A stretch of DNA of 64,000 bases from the NCBI GenBank assembly GCA_910577255.1, contig CAJTMH010000002.1, positions 372,001-436,000 on the forward strand, given 5' to 3'. Shown piece by piece: positions 39,795 through 47,750 of this stretch (position 1 is the first letter of the stretch; every line of letters begins with the position of its first letter). The notes beneath the pieces were generated by a model. The model was given only the letters and a program-made list of their open reading frames with translations, had not been told where the DNA came from and did not search any database. This DNA is from an uncultured Duncaniella sp. GTDB taxonomy: Bacteria; Bacteroidota; Bacteroidia; Bacteroidales; Muribaculaceae. The position numbers and the translations under genes are program-made.

Positions 39795-40055
39795 GATGTT
39801 CTTAATAGTGGAAACCGACCTGAGGGACGCCCCGACGCGAGAGGCGAACCGAAGGAACACACGGTAGCCAATTCATTGGTAGCCCCACGGTCTCAGTAAA
39901 CCTTGGGCTATAATGCCAAGAGCGGAGTAAAGCCCACCCGGGCCCTCCACCCTCGATTAAGGTCTTTAGCCCTAAAGACCTTGGTGAAGAATCATTATTC
40001 TTCCCGATTTTTACAGCGCCCGGCCAGTGGTTCGACTCACCCGCCGGGCTTTTTT
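39795..40055 (+). ncRNA. Unidentified structured RNA ending in an intrinsic terminator
   Basis: The 482-nt gap between rsmA and the DUF4294 gene (both on the other strand) has no convincing ORF but is rich in hairpins on the plus strand. These are CTTGG/CCAAG (39902-39920), an 11-bp stem AAGGTCTTTAG with loop CCC (39959-39982), GAAGAAT/ATTCTTC (39986-40003), and a final GCCCGGC/GCCGGGC hairpin followed by six T (40018-40055). The composition is G+C-rich with many short self-complementary blocks, unlike the AT-rich spacers around it. The 5' end is a guess; a weak promoter-like TTG lies at 39750-39752. It lacks the conserved blocks of RNase P RNA, tmRNA and SRP RNA. A divergent 6S RNA or a lineage-specific RNA are the alternatives. 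Confidence 0.55.
40018..40055 (+). terminator. Terminator of the structured RNA
   Basis: A GC-rich 7-bp stem extended by an inner GTGG/TCAC pairing, followed by TTTTTT on the plus strand. No plus-strand protein gene ends nearby, which implies a non-coding transcript. Confidence 0.75.
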
Positions 40056-40137
40056 ATGTCTCATAAAAACAGTCGTGCGGATCTCGTCCCCCCCAAATGG
40101 CAATGGCGGAATTAGAGTGTGGATGTCAAGCGGATGA

Positions 40138-40800
40138 TCAAAGTTGCCCCAGCTCCACCATTGTGGCCACGCGCTCGATTATAGCATCCTTACGGTCCGT
40201 GTCGGGCTTATAGGAGGTCTTGAGATTAACCCCGAAGAGCCTACCGAACGTCTGCCAGAACCCGGCTCGAAATGAACCGAGAAAGGCCTTGAGAATATTG
40301 TAGCCTGACTGGTTGGTTTCTCTGTTGATGAGTTTGACAAGCATCTGCGCCTGGCTTTTAGTGAATTTCTTAAGCGCAGGCTTATACTGGTCAAACACCG
40401 CACCCTCCATTTTCTTGAGGTGCTCTTCACGCTCCTTCTGTGTGGGGAAAGTCTCGATATACTCGTAGGTCTCTATGAGGGTTTCACAGATGAGTTTGGC
40501 ATAGGGCAAGGTCTTTTTGACATCACGCACAGTCTTCCAATAGAATTCCTCCTCCTTCTTGTTCTTGAACTTCATAGGGGGGAACACAGTGACCTCGGCG
40601 AGCACCAGCATCAGCAGGTCATCACCTTCCTCGTCTTTGAATATGTAGTAACCCTGGAGCGGCTTAACGCGCCCTGAACCCACTTTTATCTCCGAATCTG
40701 TGTCGGGCGCCGACATAGCCGTCTGCCCCCCGGCATAGGCACTCAAATTGGCCGAAAATGTCAGGATTAAAGCAAGCAGATATTTAACAGCATGTGTCAT
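40138..40800 (-). CDS. Secreted DUF4294 protein
   Basis: A 220-residue protein from the ATG at 40800, which starts a signal peptide (MTHAVKYLLALILTFSANLS); the frame is open 55 codons further, but those overlap the nadB end and look non-coding. The body carries the DUF4294 pattern: EVTVFPPMKFKNKKEEEFYW, then VRDVKKTLPYAKL and ETYEYIETFPTQKER. Function unknown; the family is found in Bacteroidetes. Rich in Lys and Glu, probably helical, and likely periplasmic. It follows nadB by 32 bp and is probably co-transcribed. Confidence 0.82.
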   Translation of the reverse strand: MTHAVKYLLALILTFSANLSAYAGGQTAMSAPDTDSEIKVGSGRVKPLQGYYIFKDEEGDDLLMLVLAEVTVFPPMKFKNKKEEEFYWKTVRDVKKTLPYAKLICETLIETYEYIETFPTQKEREEHLKKMEGAVFDQYKPALKKFTKSQAQMLVKLINRETNQSGYNILKAFLGSFRAGFWQTFGRLFGVNLKTSYKPDTDRKDAIIERVATMVELGQL

Positions 40801-40832
40801 ATAGTTATATAACACCCGAAAGCACAGATTTA

Positions 40833-42422
40833 TTATATTTCCTGTGACGGAGCAGGCTCTTTGCGGGGATAATCGACGGTATAATGCAGTCCGCGGGACT
40901 CTTTGCGTTCCTTGGCCTGACGCATTATCAGATAGCCCACGTTGATGATGTTGCGCAGCTCGCATATCTCACGCGATGCCTTGGAGCACTTGAAGAGCTT
41001 CTCAGTCTCCTCATATAGGATATCAAGGCGGTTCCATGCCCTGTCAAGACGCAGATCGGAACGCACAATGCCGACATACGTGCCCATAATCTGGTTAACT
41101 TCCTTAATGCTCTGAGTAATGAGAACCATCTCCTCAGGATGGCGTGTACCCTCATCGTTCCATTCAGGCACATCGGTGCGGAAGTCATAGTGCGAAGCAT
41201 TGGCAAGCGCATGTTTGGCTGCGGCATCGGCATACACTACGGCCTCAATAAGGGAGTTTGAAGCCAGGCGGTTGCCTCCATGAAGTCCGGTGCATGAGCA
41301 TTCGCCCACGGCATACAGACGATGGATGGACGACTCGGCATTGGTGTCGACCTTTATGCCACCGCAAAGATAGTGGGCAGCCGGAGCGACAGGTATGTAA
41401 TCCTTTGTTATATCTATGCCGAGCGACAGGCACTTTGCATAGATGTTGGGGAAGTGTTTCTTAGTCTCCTCGGCATCCTTATGTGTGACGTCGAGATATA
41501 CGTGGTCATCGCCATAGAGCTTCATTTCCGAGTCAATGGCTCGAGCCACTATGTCGCGAGGAGCGAGCGAGAGGCGCGGGTCATACTTGTGCATGAACTC
41601 TTCACCACGTTTGTTGCGCAACACGGCTCCATATCCTCGCATGGCTTCGGTGATGAGGAAAGACGGACGGTCGCCGGGATGGTAGAGAGCCGTAGGATGG
41701 AACTGAATGAATTCCATATCCTTCACCGTTCCCTTGGCCCGGTAAACCATAGCTATGCCGTCGCCGGTGGCAACGAGAGGATTTGTAGTGGTCTGATAGA
41801 CAGCCCCCACTCCTCCGGTGGCGATAAGCGTCACACGCGAGAGGAATGTCTCTACCACACCTGACTCAGTGTCAAGCACATAAGCGCCGTAGCATGTGAT
41901 GTCGGGGGTACGACGTGTCACTATCTTGCCGAGATGATGCTGGGTGATGATTTCAATGGCAAAATGATGCTCGAAAATATCTATGTTCTTGTTGGCCTTC
42001 ACGGCCTTTATCAGCGAATCCTGAATCTCAAAACCGGTGTTGTCGGCATGGTGCAGGATGCGGAATTCCGAATGGCCACCCTCGCGGTGAAGGTCGAATG
42101 AACCATCCTCATTTTTATCAAAATTCACTCCCCATTTTATCAGTTCGGCAATCTGCGAGGGAGCGTTCTTCACGACTTTCTCAACTGCTTCAGGGTCGCT
42201 GAGGTAATCCCCGGCAATCATCGTATCCTTGATGTGCTTGTCGAAGTCATCAACCTCAAGATTTGTCACCGAGGCCACCCCGCCCTGAGCAAGAGCAGTA
42301 TTGGCTTCATCCAACGTTGTCTTACACACTAAGGCCACAGTGCCGTGTCCGGCCACTTTAAGGGCAAAGCTCATCCCGGCTATGCCTGACCCTATAACAA
42401 GATAATCATATTTGCGTGTCAT
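40833..42422 (-). CDS. nadB: L-aspartate oxidase
   Basis: A 529-residue flavoprotein that oxidises aspartate to iminoaspartate, the first step of NAD synthesis. The FAD loop is YLVIGSGIAGMSFALKVAG, later TGGVGAVYQTTTNP and GLHGGNRLASNSLIEAVV. The signature separating it from fumarate reductase is the arrangement ALAQGGVAS and MEFIQFHPTAL. nadA and nadC are not in the window. Its promoter region is shared with the divergent HD gene. Confidence 0.94.
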   Translation of the reverse strand: MTRKYDYLVIGSGIAGMSFALKVAGHGTVALVCKTTLDEANTALAQGGVASVTNLEVDDFDKHIKDTMIAGDYLSDPEAVEKVVKNAPSQIAELIKWGVNFDKNEDGSFDLHREGGHSEFRILHHADNTGFEIQDSLIKAVKANKNIDIFEHHFAIEIITQHHLGKIVTRRTPDITCYGAYVLDTESGVVETFLSRVTLIATGGVGAVYQTTTNPLVATGDGIAMVYRAKGTVKDMEFIQFHPTALYHPGDRPSFLITEAMRGYGAVLRNKRGEEFMHKYDPRLSLAPRDIVARAIDSEMKLYGDDHVYLDVTHKDAEETKKHFPNIYAKCLSLGIDITKDYIPVAPAAHYLCGGIKVDTNAESSIHRLYAVGECSCTGLHGGNRLASNSLIEAVVYADAAAKHALANASHYDFRTDVPEWNDEGTRHPEEMVLITQSIKEVNQIMGTYVGIVRSDLRLDRAWNRLDILYEETEKLFKCSKASREICELRNIINVGYLIMRQAKERKESRGLHYTVDYPRKEPAPSQEI

Positions 42423-42474
42423 TGGCTTTTGAGTTCAAGACGGGGAGTGATACGTCCGCTCCTCATTACGGCTG

Positions 42475-42482
42475 CAAAGTTA
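42475..42482 (-). promoter_or_regulatory. -7 element of nadB
   Basis: TAACTTTG followed by CAGC on the minus strand, about 52 nt before the nadB ATG. A TTG lies at 42506-42508, 23 nt away, slightly long for a -33 element. Confidence 0.55.
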
Positions 42483-42536
42483 CACATTCGGAGAGATTTT
42501 CCATCCAAATTTCAAGGATTTTTCGGTTTTAGGAGG

Positions 42537-42544
42537 TAACTTTG
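42537..42544 (+). promoter_or_regulatory. -7 element of the HD-domain gene
   Basis: TAACTTTG followed by CAGC, identical over 12 bases to the nadB element on the opposite strand. No TTG at the usual spacing. Confidence 0.5.
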
Positions 42545-42587
42545 CAGCTGAAAAAACTGACCGACAACATTGAAAACCACCATATAT

Positions 42588-43208
42588 ATGGCAGAAATAT
42601 CAGAAAACAAGGAGCGCTTCTGCTCGCTGCTCCGCAGCACCGAACGAGAAAACATCGAGTATGTGATCGAGGACCTCGAGACCTATGGATTTTTCGAGGC
42701 ACCGGCTTCCGTACGTAATCACTATAATTATCCCGGCGGATTGCTGGCCCATTCGCTTAATGTTTATGACATGGCCATGACCCTCCGCGAAGGTATCATT
42801 AAGATGCGTCCGGAGATGGAAAAATCTCTACCCGTCAATTCTATAATCCTGTCATCGCTCCTGCATGACACCTGCAAATCAAACATCTACCGACGTGTCA
42901 CACGCAAACGCCGTAATGAAATCGGAATATGGGAGGATGTGGAGGAATATGAAGTCAACTATTCCGCCCTTCCAATAGGCCACGGTGAGAAATCCATAGT
43001 AATGCTCCTGAGGATGGGACTTGACCTTGAGGACGATGAAATTATGGCCATAAGATGGCACATGGGTGCATGGGACGTGGACCGCACAAGCATAGAGCAG
43101 GATAAAAACTACCGTGAAGCCCAACGCCGTTCTCCGCTCGTTGCACTCCTCCACTCTGCCGATACACTCGCCGCACAGATACTCGAACGCGACCAACCGA
43201 CAGAATAA
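42588..43208 (+). CDS. HD-domain phosphohydrolase
   Basis: A 206-residue protein from the ATG at 42588 (a TTG six codons upstream is in frame but less likely). The HD metal site is visible as GGLLAHSLNVYDMA (His near 57), SSLLHDTCKSN (His-Asp near 95) and further His residues in IGHGEKS and RWHMGAWD. HD proteins cleave phosphate esters of nucleotides or cyclic dinucleotides; the substrate cannot be read from sequence. Single gene, closed by a long stem-loop. Confidence 0.8.
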   Translation: MAEISENKERFCSLLRSTERENIEYVIEDLETYGFFEAPASVRNHYNYPGGLLAHSLNVYDMAMTLREGIIKMRPEMEKSLPVNSIILSSLLHDTCKSNIYRRVTRKRRNEIGIWEDVEEYEVNYSALPIGHGEKSIVMLLRMGLDLEDDEIMAIRWHMGAWDVDRTSIEQDKNYREAQRRSPLVALLHSADTLAAQILERDQPTE

Positions 43209-43224
43209 CATAACGCACATCAAT

Positions 43225-43278
43225 CATAACTCATACGGCCCGCAAATTCCGAAGCATTTGCGGGCCGTATGAGTTATG
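43225..43278. terminator. Perfect 23-bp stem-loop between HD gene and sdaA
   Basis: Arms CATAACTCATACGGCCCGCAAAT and its exact complement with an 8-nt loop lie between two convergent genes. There is no T-run on either side, so Rho-independent release would be weak; RNA stabilisation or processing is possible. Confidence 0.7.
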
Positions 43279-43301
43279 AGGAACTAAAATTTCGCCACCT
43301 C

Positions 43302-44498
43302 TTACTGTATGGCAGCGAGTCCTCCTTGGGCAGTCTCCTTATATATCGAGGGGAGATCATGGCCGGTCTGCTTCATGACTTCCACTATGCGGTCGAAACT
43401 TACCGAATGACGGCCGTCGGAGAAGGAGGCGTATAGATTGCTGTCAAGCGCACGTGCGGCGGCATAAGCGTTTCGTTCTATACATGGTATCTGAACCAAT
43501 CCGCACACCGGGTCACAAGTGAGTCCGAGGTGATGTTCCAACCCCATCTCTGCCGAGTATTCAATCTGAGCCGGTGTACCACCAAAAAGCTGTGAGGCAG
43601 CAGCGGCCGCCATGGCACACGCCACTCCGACCTCACCCTGGCACCCGACCTCAGCACCTGAGACAGACGCATTATGCTTCACGACACTACCGAAGAGGCC
43701 GGCCGTGGCCAATGCCCTGAGGATGCGCTTATCGGAGAAACCCTTGGATGTGGATAGATGATAGAGGACAGCCGGAAGCACTCCACACGAGCCGCATGTA
43801 GGCGCCGTGACAATTTTCCCTCCCGAGGCGTTCTCTTCGCTGACAGCGAGCGCGTAGGCATAGACCAGACCACGGCTGCGGAGCGAATCGGTGTGTCCGG
43901 CGGCATGCATATAGTAGGCCACGGCCTTACGACGCACACCAAGACCTCCGGGTAGGACCCCCTCGGCCTCAATGCCGCGCTCAACGGCATCTTTCATCAC
44001 CTGCCACACTTCCCGCAGATAGTCCCAGACATCACTGCTCTCATTAAGCTCCACATATTCCCAGAAACTCCGCCCCGACTTTTCAGCCCAAGCCTGGATA
44101 TCGGAAATCTTGGAAAGTCCATAGACCATCTCCTTGGGACGACGCTCCTCACCTTCGTGAAGTATGTCACCTCCGCCTATCGAATAGATAGTGTCATGGC
44201 CCAACTCATGGCCTTCGGCATCAAGCGCGCGAAACGACATGCCGTTAGGATGGAAAGGCAAGAATATTTCCGGTTTCCAGACGATGGTGGCCGGAGCCAC
44301 CTTCTGGAGAGCGCTAAGGATGGCCACATCTGTCATGTGACCTTTCCCCGTCCCGGCCAACGAGCCATAGAGAGTAACTTCAAATGAAGCTGCACCTTTA
44401 TACTTTTCACCAAATTCCTGGGCGGCTTTAAGAGGGCCCATAGTATGGCTGCTTGAAGGGCCCGAACCTATTTTATATAATTGCTTGATGGATTCCAT
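43302..44498 (-). CDS. sdaA: L-serine ammonia-lyase (iron-sulfur)
   Basis: A 398-residue single-chain serine dehydratase with the beta domain first (YKIGSGPSSSHTMGPLKAAQE) and the catalytic alpha domain after. Cluster-binding cysteines are in TAPTCGSCGVLPA, CDPVCGLVQIPC and the nearby region. It converts serine to pyruvate and ammonia and is oxygen-sensitive in this family. It is followed by the convergent HD gene and preceded by gpmI; the gpmI terminator lies between. Confidence 0.94.
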   Translation of the reverse strand: MESIKQLYKIGSGPSSSHTMGPLKAAQEFGEKYKGAASFEVTLYGSLAGTGKGHMTDVAILSALQKVAPATIVWKPEIFLPFHPNGMSFRALDAEGHELGHDTIYSIGGGDILHEGEERRPKEMVYGLSKISDIQAWAEKSGRSFWEYVELNESSDVWDYLREVWQVMKDAVERGIEAEGVLPGGLGVRRKAVAYYMHAAGHTDSLRSRGLVYAYALAVSEENASGGKIVTAPTCGSCGVLPAVLYHLSTSKGFSDKRILRALATAGLFGSVVKHNASVSGAEVGCQGEVGVACAMAAAAASQLFGGTPAQIEYSAEMGLEHHLGLTCDPVCGLVQIPCIERNAYAAARALDSNLYASFSDGRHSVSFDRIVEVMKQTGHDLPSIYKETAQGGLAAIQ

Positions 44499-44508
44499 GA
44501 CATAAAGA

Positions 44509-44545
44509 ATAAAACAACGAAAGGGACCCGGAGGCCCCTTCCGTA
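44509..44545 (-). terminator. Probable terminator after gpmI
   Basis: Minus-strand arms GGAAGGGGCC and GGTCCCTTTC with loop TCCG, followed by TTGTTTTATT. Lies between gpmI and sdaA. Confidence 0.6.
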
Positions 44546-44565
44546 CTTATACTGCTATTTTTTGA

Positions 44566-46080
44566 TTAGTCGATCAACGCGTGGCCGGTCATTTCCTTCG
44601 GCTGAGGGAGCCCCATGATCTTAAGCATTGTGGGAGCCACGTCGGCAAGCTTGCCGTTCTCAACCTTCGCATCCTTGCGCTCTGTCACGTATACACAGGG
44701 CACGGGATTGAGCGAATGGGCAGTGTTGGGTGTGCCGTCGGGATTCACCGCATTGTCGGCATTACCATGGTCAGCGATGATGATGACCTCATAGTCAGCC
44801 TTCTTGGCAGCCTCCACTGTGTCCTTGACGCACTCATCGACAGCCTTGACAGCTTTCTGGATAGCCTCATAGACGCCGGTATGACCTACCATGTCACCGT
44901 TGGCATAGTTAACTACGATGAAGTCATACTTGTTTTCGCCGATGGCCTTAACGAGCTGGTCCTTCACCTCGTAGGCACTCATTTCAGGCTTAAGGTCGTA
45001 AGTGGCAACCTTGGGAGAAGCCACGAGGATGCGCTCTTCACCTTCGTAAGGCTCTTCGCGTCCACCGTTGAAGAAGAATGTCACATGGGCATACTTCTCA
45101 GTCTCGGCGATATGGAGCTGTTTTTTATCGAGCGACGAGAGATATTCACCGAGTGTGTTCTCAACATTTTCCTTGGGGAAAAGGATATGTACACCTGTGA
45201 ATGACGCATCGTAGGGGGTCATGCAGTAGTACTGGAGACCGGGCACAACCTTCATGTCGGCTTCGGGGATATCATGCTGGGTCAATGCCACAGTGAGTTC
45301 CTTGGCGCGGTCGTTGCGGTAATTGAAGAAAATCACAGCGTCGCCTTCCTTGATGGTGCCGTCGACAGCCGAATTGTTGATAGGCTTGATGAACTCGTCG
45401 GTCACGTCCTCATCATAGCTTTCCTGAACAGCCTTCACCATATCAGTGGCCTGCTTACCTTCACCCTTCACCAAGAGGTCATAAGCCACTTTCACACGTT
45501 CCCAACGCTTATCACGGTCCATGGCATAGTAGCGGCCGATTATCGAGGCCACAACACCTGCCGATTCCTTGCAGTGGTTTTCGAGCTGTTCGATAAAGCC
45601 CTTGCCGCTACGGGGGTCGGTGTCACGTCCGTCCATGAAGCAGTGGATATACACCTTTTCAAGGCCATAATGCTTGGCGATGTCGCAGAGAGCAAAGAGA
45701 TGGTCAAGCGATGAGTGCACACCACCGTCGCTGGTAAGGCCCATGAAGTGGATAGCCTTGCCGTTGTCGCGGGCATAGCTGAAAGCATCCTTTATTTCAG
45801 GATTTTCAAGGATTGAACCGTCCTTGCAGGCCTTGTTGATTTTAACGAGGTCCTGATAGAGCACACGGCCGGCGCCGATATTGAGATGGCCCACTTCGGA
45901 GTTTCCCATCTGGCCGTCAGGGAGACCCACGTTCTCACCTGAAGCCTGGAGCTCGCTGTGGGGATAGGTGTTCACGAGATAATCCCAGTAAGGGGTAGGA
46001 GTGGAGAAAATGGCATCGCTCTTCGAGTGATTGCCGATACCCCATCCGTCAAGAATCATTAACAATGCTTTTTTAGCCAT
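44566..46080 (-). CDS. gpmI: 2,3-bisphosphoglycerate-independent phosphoglycerate mutase
   Basis: A 504-residue Mn-dependent enzyme of glycolysis, converting 3- to 2-phosphoglycerate. The N-terminus is [12 protein letters not shown] (metal Asp), the nucleophile Ser is in [15 protein letters not shown] near residue 62, and the C-terminal metal site is [10 protein letters not shown]. Normal length for the family. Promoter TAATTTTG lies about 40 nt upstream. Confidence 0.96.
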   Translation of the reverse strand: MAKKALLMILDGWGIGNHSKSDAIFSTPTPYWDYLVNTYPHSELQASGENVGLPDGQMGNSEVGHLNIGAGRVLYQDLVKINKACKDGSILENPEIKDAFSYARDNGKAIHFMGLTSDGGVHSSLDHLFALCDIAKHYGLEKVYIHCFMDGRDTDPRSGKGFIEQLENHCKESAGVVASIIGRYYAMDRDKRWERVKVAYDLLVKGEGKQATDMVKAVQESYDEDVTDEFIKPINNSAVDGTIKEGDAVIFFNYRNDRAKELTVALTQHDIPEADMKVVPGLQYYCMTPYDASFTGVHILFPKENVENTLGEYLSSLDKKQLHIAETEKYAHVTFFFNGGREEPYEGEERILVASPKVATYDLKPEMSAYEVKDQLVKAIGENKYDFIVVNYANGDMVGHTGVYEAIQKAVKAVDECVKDTVEAAKKADYEVIIIADHGNADNAVNPDGTPNTAHSLNPVPCVYVTERKDAKVENGKLADVAPTMLKIMGLPQPKEMTGHALID

Positions 46081-46118
46081 AATGTCGTTGGAATTTTATG
46101 TATTGTTCTTATTGTCTG

Positions 46119-46126
46119 CAAAATTA
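46119..46126 (-). promoter_or_regulatory. -7 element of gpmI
   Basis: TAATTTTG followed by CAGACA on the minus strand, the same 14 bases as at the arginine operon start. No TTG at the right spacing. Confidence 0.5.
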
Positions 46127-46159
46127 CAAAAAAGCGTCAAAATAACCTCACTTTCAAAG

Positions 46160-47587
46160 CTAAAGTTTGACGAGCGTCTTGGTGTGGGTCACACATGAGG
46201 GTATTTCCGACGTATAATGAGTCACGAATATCAACGATGTGCCGTTACGCTCCACAAGTGAGTCGATTATCGCTTTCACCCTCCGCTTGCGCCGTGCATC
46301 AAGGCCATGGAGCGGCTCGTCGAGGATAAGAAGCGACGGCTGCCTTATAAGGGCCCGCGCCAGAAGCACCAGGCGTTGTTCACCGGCTGAAAGCTCGGCG
46401 AACTTGCGGTCGCGCAGCGACTCTATACCCAAAAGGCCAAGCCATGCCATGGCTTCGGCCTCCTCCTCAGAGGTAACAGCGCGGAAACGAGTCAAGGAAT
46501 TGCGCATGCCCTGCACCACTATTTCAAAAACCGGAGAGGTGGACCGGAAATACAATTGCATCTCAGGCGACACATATCCGATATTGTCTTTTATCTCCCA
46601 GATGCTCTCCCCCGAGCCTCTTCGACGGTCAAAGAGAGTTATATCATTGGCGTAGGCCTGCGGGTTATCAGCACAGATCAGACTCAGGAGCAAAGACTTG
46701 CCGCTGCCGTTAGGACCGGTGAGCACCCATCGCTCACCATGCCTTACACACCAGTCAAGGCCTCGCAGCACCTCCCGGGTGCCATATCGCAAGTGTCCGT
46801 CAGAGATGCTGAATGCCACCTCGTGAGCCACGTCCGGCGATTTGCGCCCAGGGATAGCGGCAGCCACAACGGAGTCATCATCCGGCTCCTCAACCACACG
46901 CAGCCGGTCAATCTCATCCTTATCCGTCACGAGTGACACCAGACGGCACCTGTCCATCACAATCACAGCATCGGCATAGGCCGGAATATCAGCTCCGTCG
47001 CAAAGCAACATCACCACAGCCACACCTCGCGCCACTATTTCACGTATCGTGACATCGAATTCATCACGCGAACCGGCATCGAGCCCGATATAAGGATTAT
47101 CGAGAATCAGTATGTCGGGGAGCACAAGGAGAGCATTCACAATGAGCAGCTTCCTCAATTCTCCGCTCGACAGGAAATTGACCTTCTTATCCATCACATC
47201 ATGCAGCCCGAGGGAGCCAGTCAGTTCTTGCCAACGTTCATCAGCCGATTTCTCGCCTATGATATCCGCCACCGACGGAACATAATCGTTCATCGTGGCC
47301 TCGAGACGCTGCTCATAGTACTGCACCTCCATCCCGCTAAGAGAATGTATATCCGTGAACGAGAGCATTTTCACCCTCATATCCGGGCGTGTAAACGTGA
47401 GCCTGTTGCCGTAAGCATAGCGTCCTTTTTCCAGTATAGTGCCAAGGGTAGTCTTTCCACTGCCGTTATTTCCCAGCACCACCGTCACACCCTCCGGAAT
47501 CCTTATCCTGTCGGGATTGTCAAGCACCACACTGCCGTAGCCCAGTTTTGGGCTGTCAAGCCCAATCAGAAACTTTGCATTATCCAT
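46160..47587 (-). CDS. ABC ATPase with two nucleotide-binding domains (ModF-like)
   Basis: A 475-residue protein with two ABC cassettes and no membrane segments. First cassette: Walker A VLGNNGSGKTT near residue 40, signature LSSGELRKL, Walker B DILILDNPY (Asn where most have Glu). Second: Walker A LTGPNGSGKSLL near residue 290, signature LSAGEQRLVLLARAL, Walker B LLILDEPLHGLDA. The first cassette may be catalytically weaker because of the LDNP sequence. ModF/PhrA-type proteins are similar; their role is poorly known. It is single, divergent from the peptide transporter gene. Confidence 0.85.
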   Translation of the reverse strand: MDNAKFLIGLDSPKLGYGSVVLDNPDRIRIPEGVTVVLGNNGSGKTTLGTILEKGRYAYGNRLTFTRPDMRVKMLSFTDIHSLSGMEVQYYEQRLEATMNDYVPSVADIIGEKSADERWQELTGSLGLHDVMDKKVNFLSSGELRKLLIVNALLVLPDILILDNPYIGLDAGSRDEFDVTIREIVARGVAVVMLLCDGADIPAYADAVIVMDRCRLVSLVTDKDEIDRLRVVEEPDDDSVVAAAIPGRKSPDVAHEVAFSISDGHLRYGTREVLRGLDWCVRHGERWVLTGPNGSGKSLLLSLICADNPQAYANDITLFDRRRGSGESIWEIKDNIGYVSPEMQLYFRSTSPVFEIVVQGMRNSLTRFRAVTSEEEAEAMAWLGLLGIESLRDRKFAELSAGEQRLVLLARALIRQPSLLILDEPLHGLDARRKRRVKAIIDSLVERNGTSLIFVTHYTSEIPSCVTHTKTLVKL

Positions 47588-47605
47588 ATTCTAATCTTTT
47601 GAGGG

Positions 47606-47613
47606 CAAAATTA
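47606..47613 (-). promoter_or_regulatory. -7 element of the ABC ATPase gene
   Basis: TAATTTTG followed by CCC on the minus strand, 18 nt before the ATG at 47587. Confidence 0.5.
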
Positions 47614-47677
47614 GCAATTTAAGGGGGCATTTTAAGCATTTTTCCACTGCCATGGGTGTTTTTAACAAGATTTTTTG

Positions 47678-47685
47678 TATTTTTG
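47678..47685 (+). promoter_or_regulatory. -7 element of the peptide transporter gene
   Basis: TATTTTTG followed by CCC, about 65 nt before the ATG at 47751. No TTG at the right spacing. Confidence 0.45.
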
Positions 47686-47750
47686 CCCTCCGGAGGGGGG
47701 CTGCCCTCCTGCAATACCACGAAAAATCAATAATCAAATATTTCATCCGT

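Noticed and set aside
39795..40055. RNase P RNA, tmRNA, SRP RNA as identity of the structured RNA
   Set aside because: The conserved blocks of these RNAs (for example GGAAAGTCC and ACAGAA for RNase P, the tRNA-like ends of tmRNA, GGAAGCAGCC-like loop of SRP RNA) are not present.
39903..40115. 70-codon plus-strand frame within the structured RNA
   Set aside because: It runs through the terminator hairpin and has no recognisable protein features.
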